Source: Raffaelea ambrosiae (taxonomy: Eukaryota; Ascomycota; Sordariomycetes; Ophiostomatales; Ophiostomataceae). Taken from it: 64,000 nucleotides of DNA. Shown piece after piece: positions 54,996 through 64,000 of this stretch. The notes under the pieces are model-generated. The model was not told the DNA's origin and ran no database searches. It worked only from the letters and a program-made list of their open reading frames with translations. Both the position numbers and the translations under genes were made by a program. Numbering within the stretch: position 1 is the first letter of the stretch; every line of letters begins with the position of its first letter. The DNA lies in the NCBI GenBank assembly GCA_002778195.1, contig PCDI01000002.1:4043234-4107233 (forward strand), in the 5' to 3' direction.

Positions 54996-55835
54996 ATGCC
55001 GGCCAGGACAACCAGCGCGTCCAACGGCGCCGTGGCCACCGCGACCACAAAGCCTGCCGGAAAGCGCTTCGAGCTCCCGGTGCTCGACTTCAAGTTTGCC
55101 CCGTTGACAGAGGGCACCGACATCCCCCCACCGATGCCGTCACCGATCGCGGAGGAGCCGCCGAAGGTCAAATCCGAGGCGACCAAGGAGAACCCGGAAG
55201 GGAAGGACGAAAAAGAGAAAGAAAACAAGGAAAACGAGAAGGCCAATGGGGGTGAAGTGTTGGCCAATGGCGCGAGTAGTAAGATCAATAGTACCCTTGC
55301 AAACAGCGCAGACTCCTCCACCCCACGAACAGCTAGACCCCTGACCACAGGAGGAGGCACTAAGCGCACAGCTGCGGACTTGTCTCCTTCGCCCACCATG
55401 ACCTCACGCGCCGGAAGTGTGCGCCGGCTTTTCAGCCGGCGTCGCCTGAATGCTGCATATACTAACGCTGAGACCGAAGGCCAACAAGGCGTCGCTAACG
55501 TCAACGGAAACGGCTTGGACGCCGCCTCCATCGCCCGGCCGGAGAGCCGCAGCGGCACCAGCCTCATGGACGACCGCAAGTCAAGGCGCACGAGTGGGTG
55601 GTTTCGACGGCTGAGGGGTGGTACTTCGACCAGCAATGGCAGCTCCAACGGTAGCGTCTATGGCGACGCTCCGCGCTCCCCACTGTGGAAGCGGTCGAGC
55701 ATGATCTTCGAAGAACCCGCGAAGCCCGCCGGTCCGCCGCCGCCGAAGATCCCGGAATTGACTGAGCTGAATTCCAAGATCGACCTCAACGACGACGGCA
55801 GTCTTGGCAGTGACCTGTTCAAGAACATCAAGTAG
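54996..55835 (+). CDS. Uncharacterised Ser/basic-rich fungal protein
   Basis: Not recognised. About 279 residues from the ATG at 54996, which lies after an AC-rich leader (ACACTACACATCATG) typical of translated starts. The upstream part of the same frame lacks protein character. Notable pieces: FELPVLDFKFAPLTEGTD near the N-terminus, a charged Lys/Glu stretch (EKEKENKENEK), and arginine-rich SVRRLFSRRRLNAAYTN and SGWFRRLRGG. The tail is PPPPKIPELTELNSKIDLNDDGSLGSDLFKNIK. The short conserved-looking ends with a disordered centre suggest a small regulatory or scaffold protein. No domain is assigned. Confidence 0.7.
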   Translation: MPARTTSASNGAVATATTKPAGKRFELPVLDFKFAPLTEGTDIPPPMPSPIAEEPPKVKSEATKENPEGKDEKEKENKENEKANGGEVLANGASSKINSTLANSADSSTPRTARPLTTGGGTKRTAADLSPSPTMTSRAGSVRRLFSRRRLNAAYTNAETEGQQGVANVNGNGLDAASIARPESRSGTSLMDDRKSRRTSGWFRRLRGGTSTSNGSSNGSVYGDAPRSPLWKRSSMIFEEPAKPAGPPPPKIPELTELNSKIDLNDDGSLGSDLFKNIK

Positions 55836-57505
55836 TTCAGAGAGGACGCGGAAGAGAACACCGATCCACTGAACGATACGAGCCATGTCTCGCCCGAAAG
55901 CTAGTCTGAACGAATGTAAGGCTCAGGCACGGCACAAGGCCAACTCAGGCCTTACCATTCACGCCCTCTTATACGAAGATCATGGAGTGAAACGCCGACA
56001 TCGACACCCGCCTACCAATATCCACATGCTACATGGACCGCAACAACGACTTTGGACAAATTACTCGCTCGTTCTGGCAGCGGACTGTCGGTGCTGGTCT
56101 CCTTGGTCCAGTCCATACAACTGCCTGTGCCGTCCTGTGCTGAGAAGCAAATGAGAGAGATATGCGGTGGATCAGTGATACCCCAGCTTGTTGAACGGGC
56201 ACTGCACAAGAAGTGTTCTTTTTTCTTGCTCTTTGTCTTTTCTTTTTCTATTATTGTTATTATTTACTTCTCTCTGTCTGTCTCTTTTTCTCTTTTTTCT
56301 TATTTTTTCTTTCCTTTCACTTCTCATCCTCGTTGTTATTTTTTCTTGTCACCACTTCTCAACACCACTTTGTCGCCACTGACGCCCATTCTTGCATTGC
56401 TAACGCCCGGCGGCTCTTTACCAAAATGGGACATGTTCCCCTCTACATTCGTTACCACTTATCGTTGGACTCTTCAACTGTTTCGTTGTTCAGAAGCCCC
56501 CTTTGCTGCATCACTCACTGCTGGACAGCGCTATTGCTTCCCTTGTCGAGACGTCCCGGGCTACTGTACTTTCTTATGTTTCACGAATCGTTTTGGTTTT
56601 CTTTTACGCAAACATCGTGCGGCTACTTTCTGCCACTTTCCGATAAAAGTTTTCTTTCTCCTGTCCGAGTTTGTACCCTTTATGTTTGTGTGTTTTCGAA
56701 GCCAATTTGGTATCTTGTACCCTATACTGCTAATACTGGATATCCTTTTGAGTTTGAAATCTGACATGAGAGCTGGCTTAAACGCCAGCTGCCTTTGTGC
56801 CCACACGAGCTGTCATTGTGTGTTTTCTCGCTCGTGCTTGACGTGCCATAGTGTTGCATCCAGGAGTCAAGGAACCACGGCGAGGCAGTCATGGGACGCA
56901 AGAAAACAAAAAACGGGGGAAGAGCCACAGAAGCATTGGAGCGTTGCAATGGGGTTGAGGGGGCATGATTGGACCAACCAAGACAGGCTTCTACGCTTTG
57001 ACACTGGTTGTTGGCCTCGTGGCATTTGGCCCAAGACGGTGCACGGTGGGCATTTGTGAATGTGTCCCGAAACAGAAGAATGCAAGGGCTATGAAGAACA
57101 AAGAATGCTGATAATATGACGAGCTGTCAAGGCAGATCCCGTGGTGACAATAGGATGTGTCACGTGACACCACAACCTGAGAGGCGGAAGAGTGCCCGGT
57201 TTGGCCAGCACTGACAACGCTTCTGATTCGCTAAAGCTACCGGGTCACCAGAAGCTCCATGGGTCCGAAGTGCCGTCATCATGGTTGATCCCTCTGGTGG
57301 GACGTTGCATATCAGGAACGGTCCGTAAAATTTCCCAGTCGTGAATAAACGAATCATCCAGTTTTTAATTCAAGTGGTTCGGCTTGCGTATCACGCATTC
57401 TTCTCCAAATTGAGGAGACCACATTGATTGCCATTTTTGCGCTTACATTCTCACTCTCAACCCGGACCTCGTCAGAGCTACAGACTCCATATAAGAAAAG
57501 AAGCC
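55836..57505. other. Intergenic region containing a 1-kb open frame
   Basis: It contains a stop-free frame (56052-57059, +) of 335 codons with several internal ATGs (first at 56151). It translates partly to a hydrophobic T/C-rich stretch and partly to Cys/Arg-rich sequence of no recognisable family. It may be chance, promoted by the pyrimidine-rich 56215-56350. The distal part is the ETR1 promoter, with a 14-bp palindrome. Confidence 0.4.
57157..57170. promoter_or_regulatory. 14-bp perfect palindrome GTGTCACGTGACAC upstream of ETR1
   Basis: A fully symmetric 14-mer centred on the E-box CACGTG, about 336 bp before the ETR1 start codon. Such symmetric extended E-boxes suit a bHLH homodimer (Cbf1 or SREBP-like class). 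The regulator is inferred only from the motif. Confidence 0.45.
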
Positions 57506-58896
57506 ATGGCCAGCACGTTGCGGCCGGCACGGCTGCTCGCTCTGCGGAGCGCATCTGCCAGCGTGAATGCTATGGGCCAATGCTGGCGCCCTGTTATTGG
57601 AGGACTGTCTGCTGCCAATGCCGGTCGGAGCCCGTTGATGCAGACGCCCGTGCGACACAAGTCGGGCCCGTACGGGTACACGCAGGCCAAAGCGCTGGTC
57701 TTTTCCAAGTTTGGCGAGCCATCGGACGTGCTAAGGTGAATAAGAGGGAGGAAAGGCGGGAAATGTTGTATGAATGCGGCGAGAAGAACAGCAGCTGACC
57801 CTCCCCCCCCTCAAGCCTCCACACACACTCGATCACGCCCTCGCTGCCGCCCCATGCGGCGCTCGTGCGCACCCTCGCGGCCCCGATCAACCCGGCCGAC
57901 ATCAACATGGTGCAGGGCACCTACGGCAGCAAGCCCGCCTTTGAGTCGCTCATTGGCACCGCCGAACCGTCGGCTGTCGGCGGCAACGAAGGCTGCTTCG
58001 AGGTCGTATCCGTCGGCTCCGAGGTCAAGAACCTGAAGCCCGGCGACTGGGCGCTGCCGTCGCTGCCGGGCCTCGGCACGTGGCGCACGCACATTCTGGT
58101 CGACAATGCCGACTCAGCGCTCATCGACATTCCCCAGGCCGACACTAAGGGCCTGAGCCCCTCGGGCGCTGCTACGGCCACGGTTAACCCCTGCACGGCG
58201 TGGCGCATGCTCCGCGGCTTTGTCGACTTGGTCGACTTGAGCGTCAAGAGCGGCACCGGCGCCGGCGCCTGGTTCATCCAGAACGGCGGCAACAGCGGCG
58301 TCGGCCGCGCGGCGATCCAGCTGGGCCGTCTTTGGGGCCTCCGCAGCATCAACGTCGTGCGCGCGCGGCCCACCGAGGAGGAGACGGCGGCCCTGAAGAA
58401 GGAGCTCACCGACCTCGGCGCCACCGTCGTGCTGACCGAGGACGAGCTGGCCGAGCGCGGGTTCGCTAAGAAGCTGCGCGCCGAGTACATGGGCGGCGAG
58501 TCGGAAAAGCAGAGCCCGCTGCTGCTGGGATTCAACTGTGTCGGCGGGCGCGCGGCGCTCAACCTGACCAAGTGTCTGTCGCAGGGCGGCAAGCTGATCA
58601 CGTACGGAGCCATGTCGAAGCAGCCGCTGTCGCTGCCGGCGGGCATGCTGATCTTCCGCGACCTGTCGTTCCACGGGTTCTGGGTGAGCCGGTGGGCCAA
58701 GACGGATCCGAAGGCGCGGCGGCAGGCGGTGGAGGCGGTGCTGGGGCTGATGCGGGAGGGCAAGTTTGTGATGGGTCCCGAGCAGGAGATCCCGTGGACG
58801 TGGGAGACGGGGGCAAGCACACTGCAGGCGGCTGCGGGCGGGACTCTGGACGGCTTCCGGTCGGGCAAGAGCATCTTTGTGTTCAAGGACACATAG
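57506..58896 (+). CDS. etr1: Mitochondrial 2-enoyl thioester (enoyl-ACP/CoA) reductase
   Basis: NADPH-dependent reductase of mitochondrial type II fatty-acid synthesis (Etr1/MECR), needed for lipoate supply and respiration. Two exons, 57506-57735 and 57816-58896, give about 436 residues. The first 50 residues are Arg/Ala/Ser-rich with no acids (MASTLRPARLLALRSASASV...), a mitochondrial targeting signal. The MDR fold follows: YTQAKALVFSKFGEPSDVL, APINPADINMVQGTYG (the conserved substrate-pocket tyrosine is in GTYG), VGGNEGCFEVVSVGSEV and PSGAATATVNPCTAWRML. The NADPH-binding part has FIQNGGNSGVGRAAIQLGRLWGLRSINVVRARP, then FNCVGGRAALNLTKCL and GKLITYGAMSKQPLSLPAGMLIFRDLSFHGFW. The 80-nt intron sits early. 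No zinc ligands are present, as expected for this branch. Confidence 0.95.
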
Positions 58897-59658
58897 ACAT
58901 AGAACGATGCATGGACCCCAAGGGTTATGAATAGTACAATGGGTGAGAGAGGTGGATGTCCACAAAGACTGTATGTATATACGACCCGATACGGCTTTGT
59001 TTGCTGGAGGAGGCATGCCAACAGGACCTTTTTGTCCTTTAGACCGGTGATAGATGTCGGGAAATGCATACTACGACAAGGAAGATACTTCGTTATATCA
59101 TGATTTTTTTTGAGAGTGTAAACAATTGCCCCCCCAAAAAGAAACAAGTAAACCTAAAGGAGCAGAAGACAAGAAAGTCAAAGGAACACCTCCTCCTTCA
59201 CGCCTTCACGCTACCTATCTATGAACATGCTAAATAAGAAAGAACCAAAAAAAATAAAAAATAAATAGGGGAAGGGGTGAACAGAAAAGGAACAAGGAAC
59301 CAATGGAATAACAGGTGAGGGTGGGTGACTGGGGGGCAGCAAGTGAAAGAAACGACAGAGATTGAGATTAGAAACTGAGAAACCCAAAGCAAAAGAAATT
59401 CGAACGTCCTTGGGGATCATGACCCTCTGCCAACACTGGCAACAGTCTCCCATCGAGCTGTGGCAGTTGCCTCTTTCTTGACCCCCCATCTTGGATCTCC
59501 TCTATCATCTTTTACACCGAATAGTGAACATCGCCCGCAATCCTTTTGACCAAACTGGGACTCTGCCGATAAAACATCTCCGTCCCCGTCTCTTTCTCTT
59601 TTCCTCGATTTCTCGTCCTCTCCATTAGTCTCGCTTGGCTCTTGTGTTTCCCCTGCAA
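58897..59658. other. Convergent 3' region etr1 / ubc13
   Basis: 3' flanks of two convergent genes, A-rich on the plus strand. No gene is seen. Short A-runs and AATAAATAGG near 59263 may be polyadenylation signals. Confidence 0.45.
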
Positions 59659-60379
59659 CTATGACGACGATGATGCTGCGGGCATAGCATACTTCTGGGT
59701 CCATTCTCGAGCGGTCTCGACGGCAGCTTTCTCGTCCTCCTTCCATTGCTTGGCAACATCGGGAGCCAGCGGGTCGTCGGGGTTGGGAGCACCCAAAAGG
59801 GCCTGGATGGACAGCAGGATCGTGCGGATCTGGAGAGCGGGAGACCAATTGTCTGTGGAGATAAGAAAAAAGAGGAGTTTCAAATTAGCAAGAGGTCGAA
59901 AGGAATCAGACAAGGCTGGGTAGACTAGGCATTGATTTTGCGTACTCTTGAGGACGTCAAGGCAGATGCGGCCGAGCTTGTCGACGTTGGGGTGGTACAG
60001 CTTTGTCAGGAAGCGGATCTTGGGCGGCGTCATGGGGTAGTCGTCCGGCAGGAAAAGTTCGAGTTTGAAGACACCGCCTAGAGAGAAGAGAAGTCAACGA
60101 ATGGGCATCTCCACTGCCAGGAAGGGAAACGCTGCCTGTGTCATGGTTGCACGATACCTTCGTATGGAGAGGAGGAGGGGCCGTGGATCTCGACGTCAAA
60201 GTAGCGCAGGTTTTCGGCGTGCGGCACAGCACTGATACCGGGCACACTGCAAGAAGGGGAGAGGTATAAGGTTAGATGCAGCAAGATTCACAGGAAAACA
60301 CGGCCTGGCGGGGTAGCGCAACTTACGGCTCGGCCATCAGCCGTTCCGTCTCCTTGATGATTCTCTTTGGCAAGGCCAT
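59659..60379 (-). CDS. ubc13: Ubiquitin-conjugating enzyme E2 Ubc13
   Basis: Ubc13, with an Mms2-type variant, builds Lys63-linked ubiquitin chains in postreplication repair. Four exons fit: 60379-60327, 60246-60158, 60077-59946 and 59852-59659, giving 155 residues. Conserved blocks: MALPKRIIKETERLMAEPVPGISAVPH, NLRYFDVEIHGPSSSPYEGGVFKLELFLPDDYPM, and PPKIRFLTKLYHPNVDKLGRICLDVLK with the active-site cysteine (ICLDVL). Then come NNWSPALQIRTILLSIQALLGAPNPDDPLA and a C-terminal KQWKEDEKAAVETAREWTQKYA. The last few residues (AASSSS) are extra. The intron positions fall between these blocks and keep phase. Confidence 0.96.
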
Positions 60380-61624
60380 GGTGTGAGAGAAAAGAGGTCG
60401 GCGAGCGGTGTCGCAGTGGTGAGGCTCGAGAAAGAGCAGAGATATGGGAGGGGGATAGCGGCGATCCCGTCACGATCCTCTCGCGATAATAGAGATATAA
60501 GAGAGGTGGAGGACCCTGGTAAGACGTTGTGATCGTGCGACGATGAAGAAGGACAGGCGGCGTTATATGGAGCAAAAACGTCTACCGAGGTCGGCTGGTC
60601 GCAGAGGAGGGGCAGGCAGACTGTCAGCGCACAGCGAGCCAAGGCGGCGGAGGAGGTGACGAGCAGGGAGGCAGGGGAAGAGCCCAGGACGGTGACCGAG
60701 TCAGCGAGCGAAGCAATAGAGGGCGAAGGAGGCAGTGAGCAAAGCCGTGCACGAGAACAAAGTACTTTGGCACCGCACCCAAGAGAAAACGGGTGCCGGG
60801 CAAGGCTCCCCGCTCTTCTGGTGGTCGAGCCCCACCTTCCGCGTTTTGACTTGGCGCTTCAGGCTTCGGGCCTCACTCAGCTTTTGCTATTGTTACTACT
60901 GGCTGCAACTACTACAGTTGGTACAGTTAGTTTGTATGCATGATTCCACAGCACGTTTTTGGGGGCTGCAGGGGGCGCTACGGTTCTCACACTGTCCGCT
61001 TGCGGCAGGTGCGTTTAGACCAGCAAGTGCACCCCGGCGCAAGGTGCCACTTATGCAGAAGGTGGCAGGAAGAACTTCAAAAAAAAATCCCAAACCCCCC
61101 CCCCCCCCCCCCCCAAAAACCCCAGGAATAACAGTCAGAGAGAAGTACTTCTCGTGGGGGTGTCCAGGATGCTGGATCGGCGGACAAATCCATTACTCTT
61201 TTTTTGTTCTTCGTGCAGCATCGGGCAACGGTTGGGGTTCATGCCTCTCAGCCGTGCATACAGTGTGGAACAATATGCAGACTGTATGAGCTAATCGGGC
61301 GAGCTTGGACTCGCCTGCGAGTACTATGTATTATGTATGCACTTGGTTAATCTCTTGTCATAGGCGCATCGCGGGAGCTTCATCCCGGTCGGCGAACACG
61401 ACCACTCGCGAGCGACTCGCGCAACCCACGCACCACCACGACCCGGATTCCGCACGCAATGCCATTGCAGGCAGACCCTGGCCGAATCGAAGCTGCGGCA
61501 CGCACCAATCCATTGCACACCCGATCCTGATCGCGCGGAGGCGTGAGCCCCTGTCTGGCCTGAACTGGTCTTTTTTGGCAGCTCTCTGAGAGCTCGCCTG
61601 GCAAGCAAAGCAGACAAGCGCACG
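60380..61624. other. Divergent promoter region, ubc13 (-) / sea3 (+)
   Basis: About 1.2 kb between divergent genes, no gene seen. A run of about 20 C (61092-61114) bounded by short A-runs is conspicuous. TACTATGT (inverse of ACATAGTA) is near 61322. The 150 bases before the sea3 ATG are GC-rich. Confidence 0.5.
61092..61114. repeat. Poly-C tract
   Basis: About 20 consecutive C flanked by AAAATCCCAAA and AAAAACCCC. The exact length is likely to vary between individuals and may be misread by sequencing. Confidence 0.8.
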
Positions 61625-64000
61625 ATGGCAGCCTCGGACCTCGGCGATTCGGACGATACAGACGACTCGCTGGTCCAGACAAAGGTCATCAAGTCGGCGT
61701 ACGACAGCGAGACCTTCGATGCGGATGGCACGATTCATGTCGACGGCCTGGTAGGCTCGGCCTCGATCTCGCCTTCTGGGCGAGATGTGGTGCTAGCATC
61801 GTGAGTTTCCTGGCGGCTCTGCCTTTTTTTTCTTGTCTCTGAGGGAAAAAAAAAAGAAAAAAGAAAGCGACCGTATCTGTTCTTCGAGTTAGCTAACCGC
61901 CGACGACAGGCCCGAAGGCCTGGCCTTGATCGACCTCGACTCCCCGTACAGCGCTCCCCGTCGCGTCAAGAGCCATGGCATGCCCTGGCTCGTCGTCGAC
62001 GTCCAGTGGTCGCCCTTTGCAGCCCGCGACTACTGGGTGGCCTCGACGGCCAACCACTGCTGCCTCGTGTGGAACCTCAACAGACCGGACGACTCGAGCG
62101 CGGGTGCCGTCGAGCACTCGCTGCGCGGCCACCGCCGCTCCATCACCGACATCAACTTCTCGGCCCACCACCCCGACATGCTGGCGACCTGCTCCGTCGA
62201 CGGCTACGTGCACTGCTGGGACCTCCGACGGCCGAACACGCCGGCACTGACCTTCAACGACTGGTCGGCGGGCGCAACGCAAGTCAAGTACAACCGGCAG
62301 GACGAGCACGTCATTGCATCGTCGCACAACCGCTGCGTGCACATCTGGGACGACCGCAAGGCCTCGCTGCCCCTGCGCACCATCGAGGCGCACACGTCCA
62401 AGATCTACGGCCTGGACTGGAACCGCACGCGCAGCAACTCTCTCGTGACGTGCTCGCTGGACAAGACGATCAAGTTCTGGGACTACACCGTGCGTGGCAG
62501 CGGAGCCGTGGCCGCGGGCAACAGCGGCGGCAGCACCACCTTCTTCACGGGCGGCTGCGGTTTGGGCAGCCTGGGCCTGGCGAGCTCGAGCATCGACCTC
62601 TCAGGCAGCGGCAGCATTGGCGGCAGCAGCTTGTTGAGCAGCGGCGCCATCAACGAGGACGACGTGCCGGAGCGCACCATCCACACACACTTTCCCGTCT
62701 GGCGAGCCCGCCACACGCCCTTCAACGGTGGCCTGCTGGCCATGCCTCAGAACGCGCCCGGCAACCTCTATCTCTACGACGCGCGGCCGACGGCCGTGCT
62801 GGCCGCCGACGACCCGGCAGCGGCCAGCGAGCCTGTGGCTATCTTCTCCGGCCACGGCCACCACAAGGTCAAGGAGTTTCTGTGGCGCTCGCGCGGCGAC
62901 ATCGACGACGGACTCGACAACCGGGAGTTCCAGCTGGTCTCCTGGGGCGAAGACAACAAGCTGCGCCTGCGCCGCCTGGACGGGCCGGACATGGCCACTG
63001 TCGGCTTCGAACGCGGCCGTCCGGCGCCCAAGGCGCTCAACATCACCCGCACGGGCGCCACCTACAAGACGTTCCGCATCCTCGAGGACATTGGCGACTA
63101 CGAGAAGCGCAACGCCACCATGAGCAGCCTGACGCCCACAAACCGGCCCAGGCCGCGCCAGATGATCCAGGACGATGGCAGCAGCAGCCCGTACTCGCCA
63201 GACGACTACCGTCACTCCACCCACAGCCAACACCAGCACCACCAACACCCCCCCCAACACCAGCACAGCCGCTCCCTGCAGCAACTGCAGCAGCAGCCGC
63301 AGCAGCTCGCCTCGCCTTCGCCCCCGCCGTTCCTCTCGGTGAAGTCGCCTCCGCAGACGCCGCACCGCAGCAGCAAGAGCGACAAGCGCATCACGTGGAA
63401 GAACCCGTCGATGCGGACGCGGTCGGCGGCCAAGGAGCCCAACCGCAGCAACGTGCAGCTCGACTGGATGAAGGGCGTCACCATGAACAAGCGCAAGTCC
63501 AGCACCGACCCCAGCCTGCTGAGCCAGGAGCTGCAGCAGCAGCAGCAATCGGACTTCCTCGACATCGACGACCCGCAGCACCCGCGCAAGGTGTCCAGCG
63601 ACCGCATGACCGACTCGGCCATCTCGTCGCCCATGAAGCTCTCCACCAACGACACCTCGTCGGCCGGCGACTGGTCCGGCCCGGAGACCATCCAGGAGGA
63701 GATTGTGCGCATCACCGGCAAGCTGCGCGGCGTCAAGTGGGAGGAGGTCGACATGGACAGCCTGTCGCTGGTTGCGTCCATGAAGGGCCCCTGGGGCGTC
63801 GACAACCAGACCGTCTTCATCAAGGTCAGCGTCCTGATCCCGTGCAACTACCCGGCGGCCCGCGCACCTCGCTTCTACGTCGAGAGCAGCTCGCTGGTGC
63901 CCGAGTCTTCGCACAGCCGCATCGACGCCGACCTGCATCTGATCACGTCCGAGTTCCTCAAGCGGCGCCGCAACTGTCTCCTGGTTGCCTTCCGCTACCT
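61625..64000 (+). CDS. sea3: SEA complex subunit Sea3/Mtc5 (WDR59-like), 3' end missing
   Basis: Sea3/WDR59 belongs to the SEA/GATOR complex on the vacuole that tunes TORC1 to amino acids. Exon 1 is 61625-61800 and exon 2 starts at 61910. The gene runs off the right edge after about 755 residues. An N-terminal beta-propeller carries WD repeats (LVVDVQWSPFAARDYWVAST, HCCLVWNLNR, SITDINFSAHHPDMLATCSVDGYVHCWDLRRP, KTIKFWDY). A Gly/Ser-rich loop, a Gln/Pro-rich linker (QQQ/HH tracts near 63210-63300) and an RWD domain follow. The RWD starts ETIQEEIVRITGKLRGVKWEEVDM and continues VLIPCNYPAARAPRFYVESSS. The RING-like C-terminus expected of the family lies outside the window. Confidence 0.9.

Noticed and set aside
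1..64000. Secondary-metabolite or defence-type gene cluster
   Set aside because: No PKS, NRPS, terpene synthase, P450 cluster, NLR-like or transposase gene was found. The genes are mostly conserved housekeeping functions.

Overview
The window is nuclear DNA of a filamentous ascomycete (Pezizomycotina, most likely a Sordariomycete). It has about 20 intron-containing protein genes on both strands. Introns are short (about 45-330 nt) with GTANGT donors, CTAA/CTGAC-type branch sites and YAG acceptors. Coding DNA is GC-rich, and the intergenic DNA is rich in homopolymer runs and microsatellites. Nearly all recognisable proteins are conserved housekeeping genes in their fungal form. No rRNA, convincing tRNA, CRISPR array, intact transposon or plasmid/phage feature was seen.

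Layout. 0-11 kb: the 5' part of an unidentified fungal protein (-), the PP2A scaffold subunit A (-), and a myotubularin-type PI3P phosphatase (-). 11.5-12.6 kb: ribosomal protein S3 (+), divergent from the myotubularin. 13-21 kb: a NIPA-type magnesium transporter (-) and a very acidic uncharacterised protein (-). 21-25 kb: coatomer delta subunit (+) and the LYR protein ISD11 (+). 26-31 kb: two uncharacterised fungal proteins (-). 32.5-39 kb: an alpha/beta hydrolase (+), the SMC5/6 kleisin Nse4 (-) and the class III PI3-kinase Vps34 (+). 39.5-43 kb: tRNA uracil-2'-O-methyltransferase Trm44 (+) and an intradiol ring-cleavage dioxygenase (-). 44-47.4 kb: a TRP-like/flavin-carrier membrane protein (-). 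50.5-52.1 kb: a dienelactone hydrolase (+). 55 kb: an unidentified basic/Ser-rich protein (+). 57.5-64 kb: mitochondrial 2-enoyl thioester reductase Etr1 (+), Ubc13 (-), and the start of the WD40-RWD protein Sea3/Mtc5/WDR59 (+), cut by the window end.

The genes do not form one operon-like or biosynthetic cluster. Two loose functional pairs are present. Vps34 makes PI3P and the myotubularin removes it. The intradiol dioxygenase and the dienelactone hydrolase could act in one ortho-cleavage route for catechols, but a membrane-protein gene separates them.

The observations most worth following up are: (i) open in-frame extensions behind the annotated stop codons of the myotubularin and S3 genes, with weaker ones behind coatomer delta and ISD11; (ii) a Cbf1-like site plus a Tbf1/telobox-like site in the S3 promoter; (iii) a 14-bp perfect palindrome containing CACGTG upstream of ETR1; (iv) an intron of the dioxygenase built almost entirely of tandem repeats; (v) a possible alternative mitochondrial start for the dienelactone hydrolase; (vi) an octamer, TACGAGTA, that recurs only between genes; and (vii) a 335-codon open frame in a supposedly empty region. 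I saw no clearly new multi-gene system.
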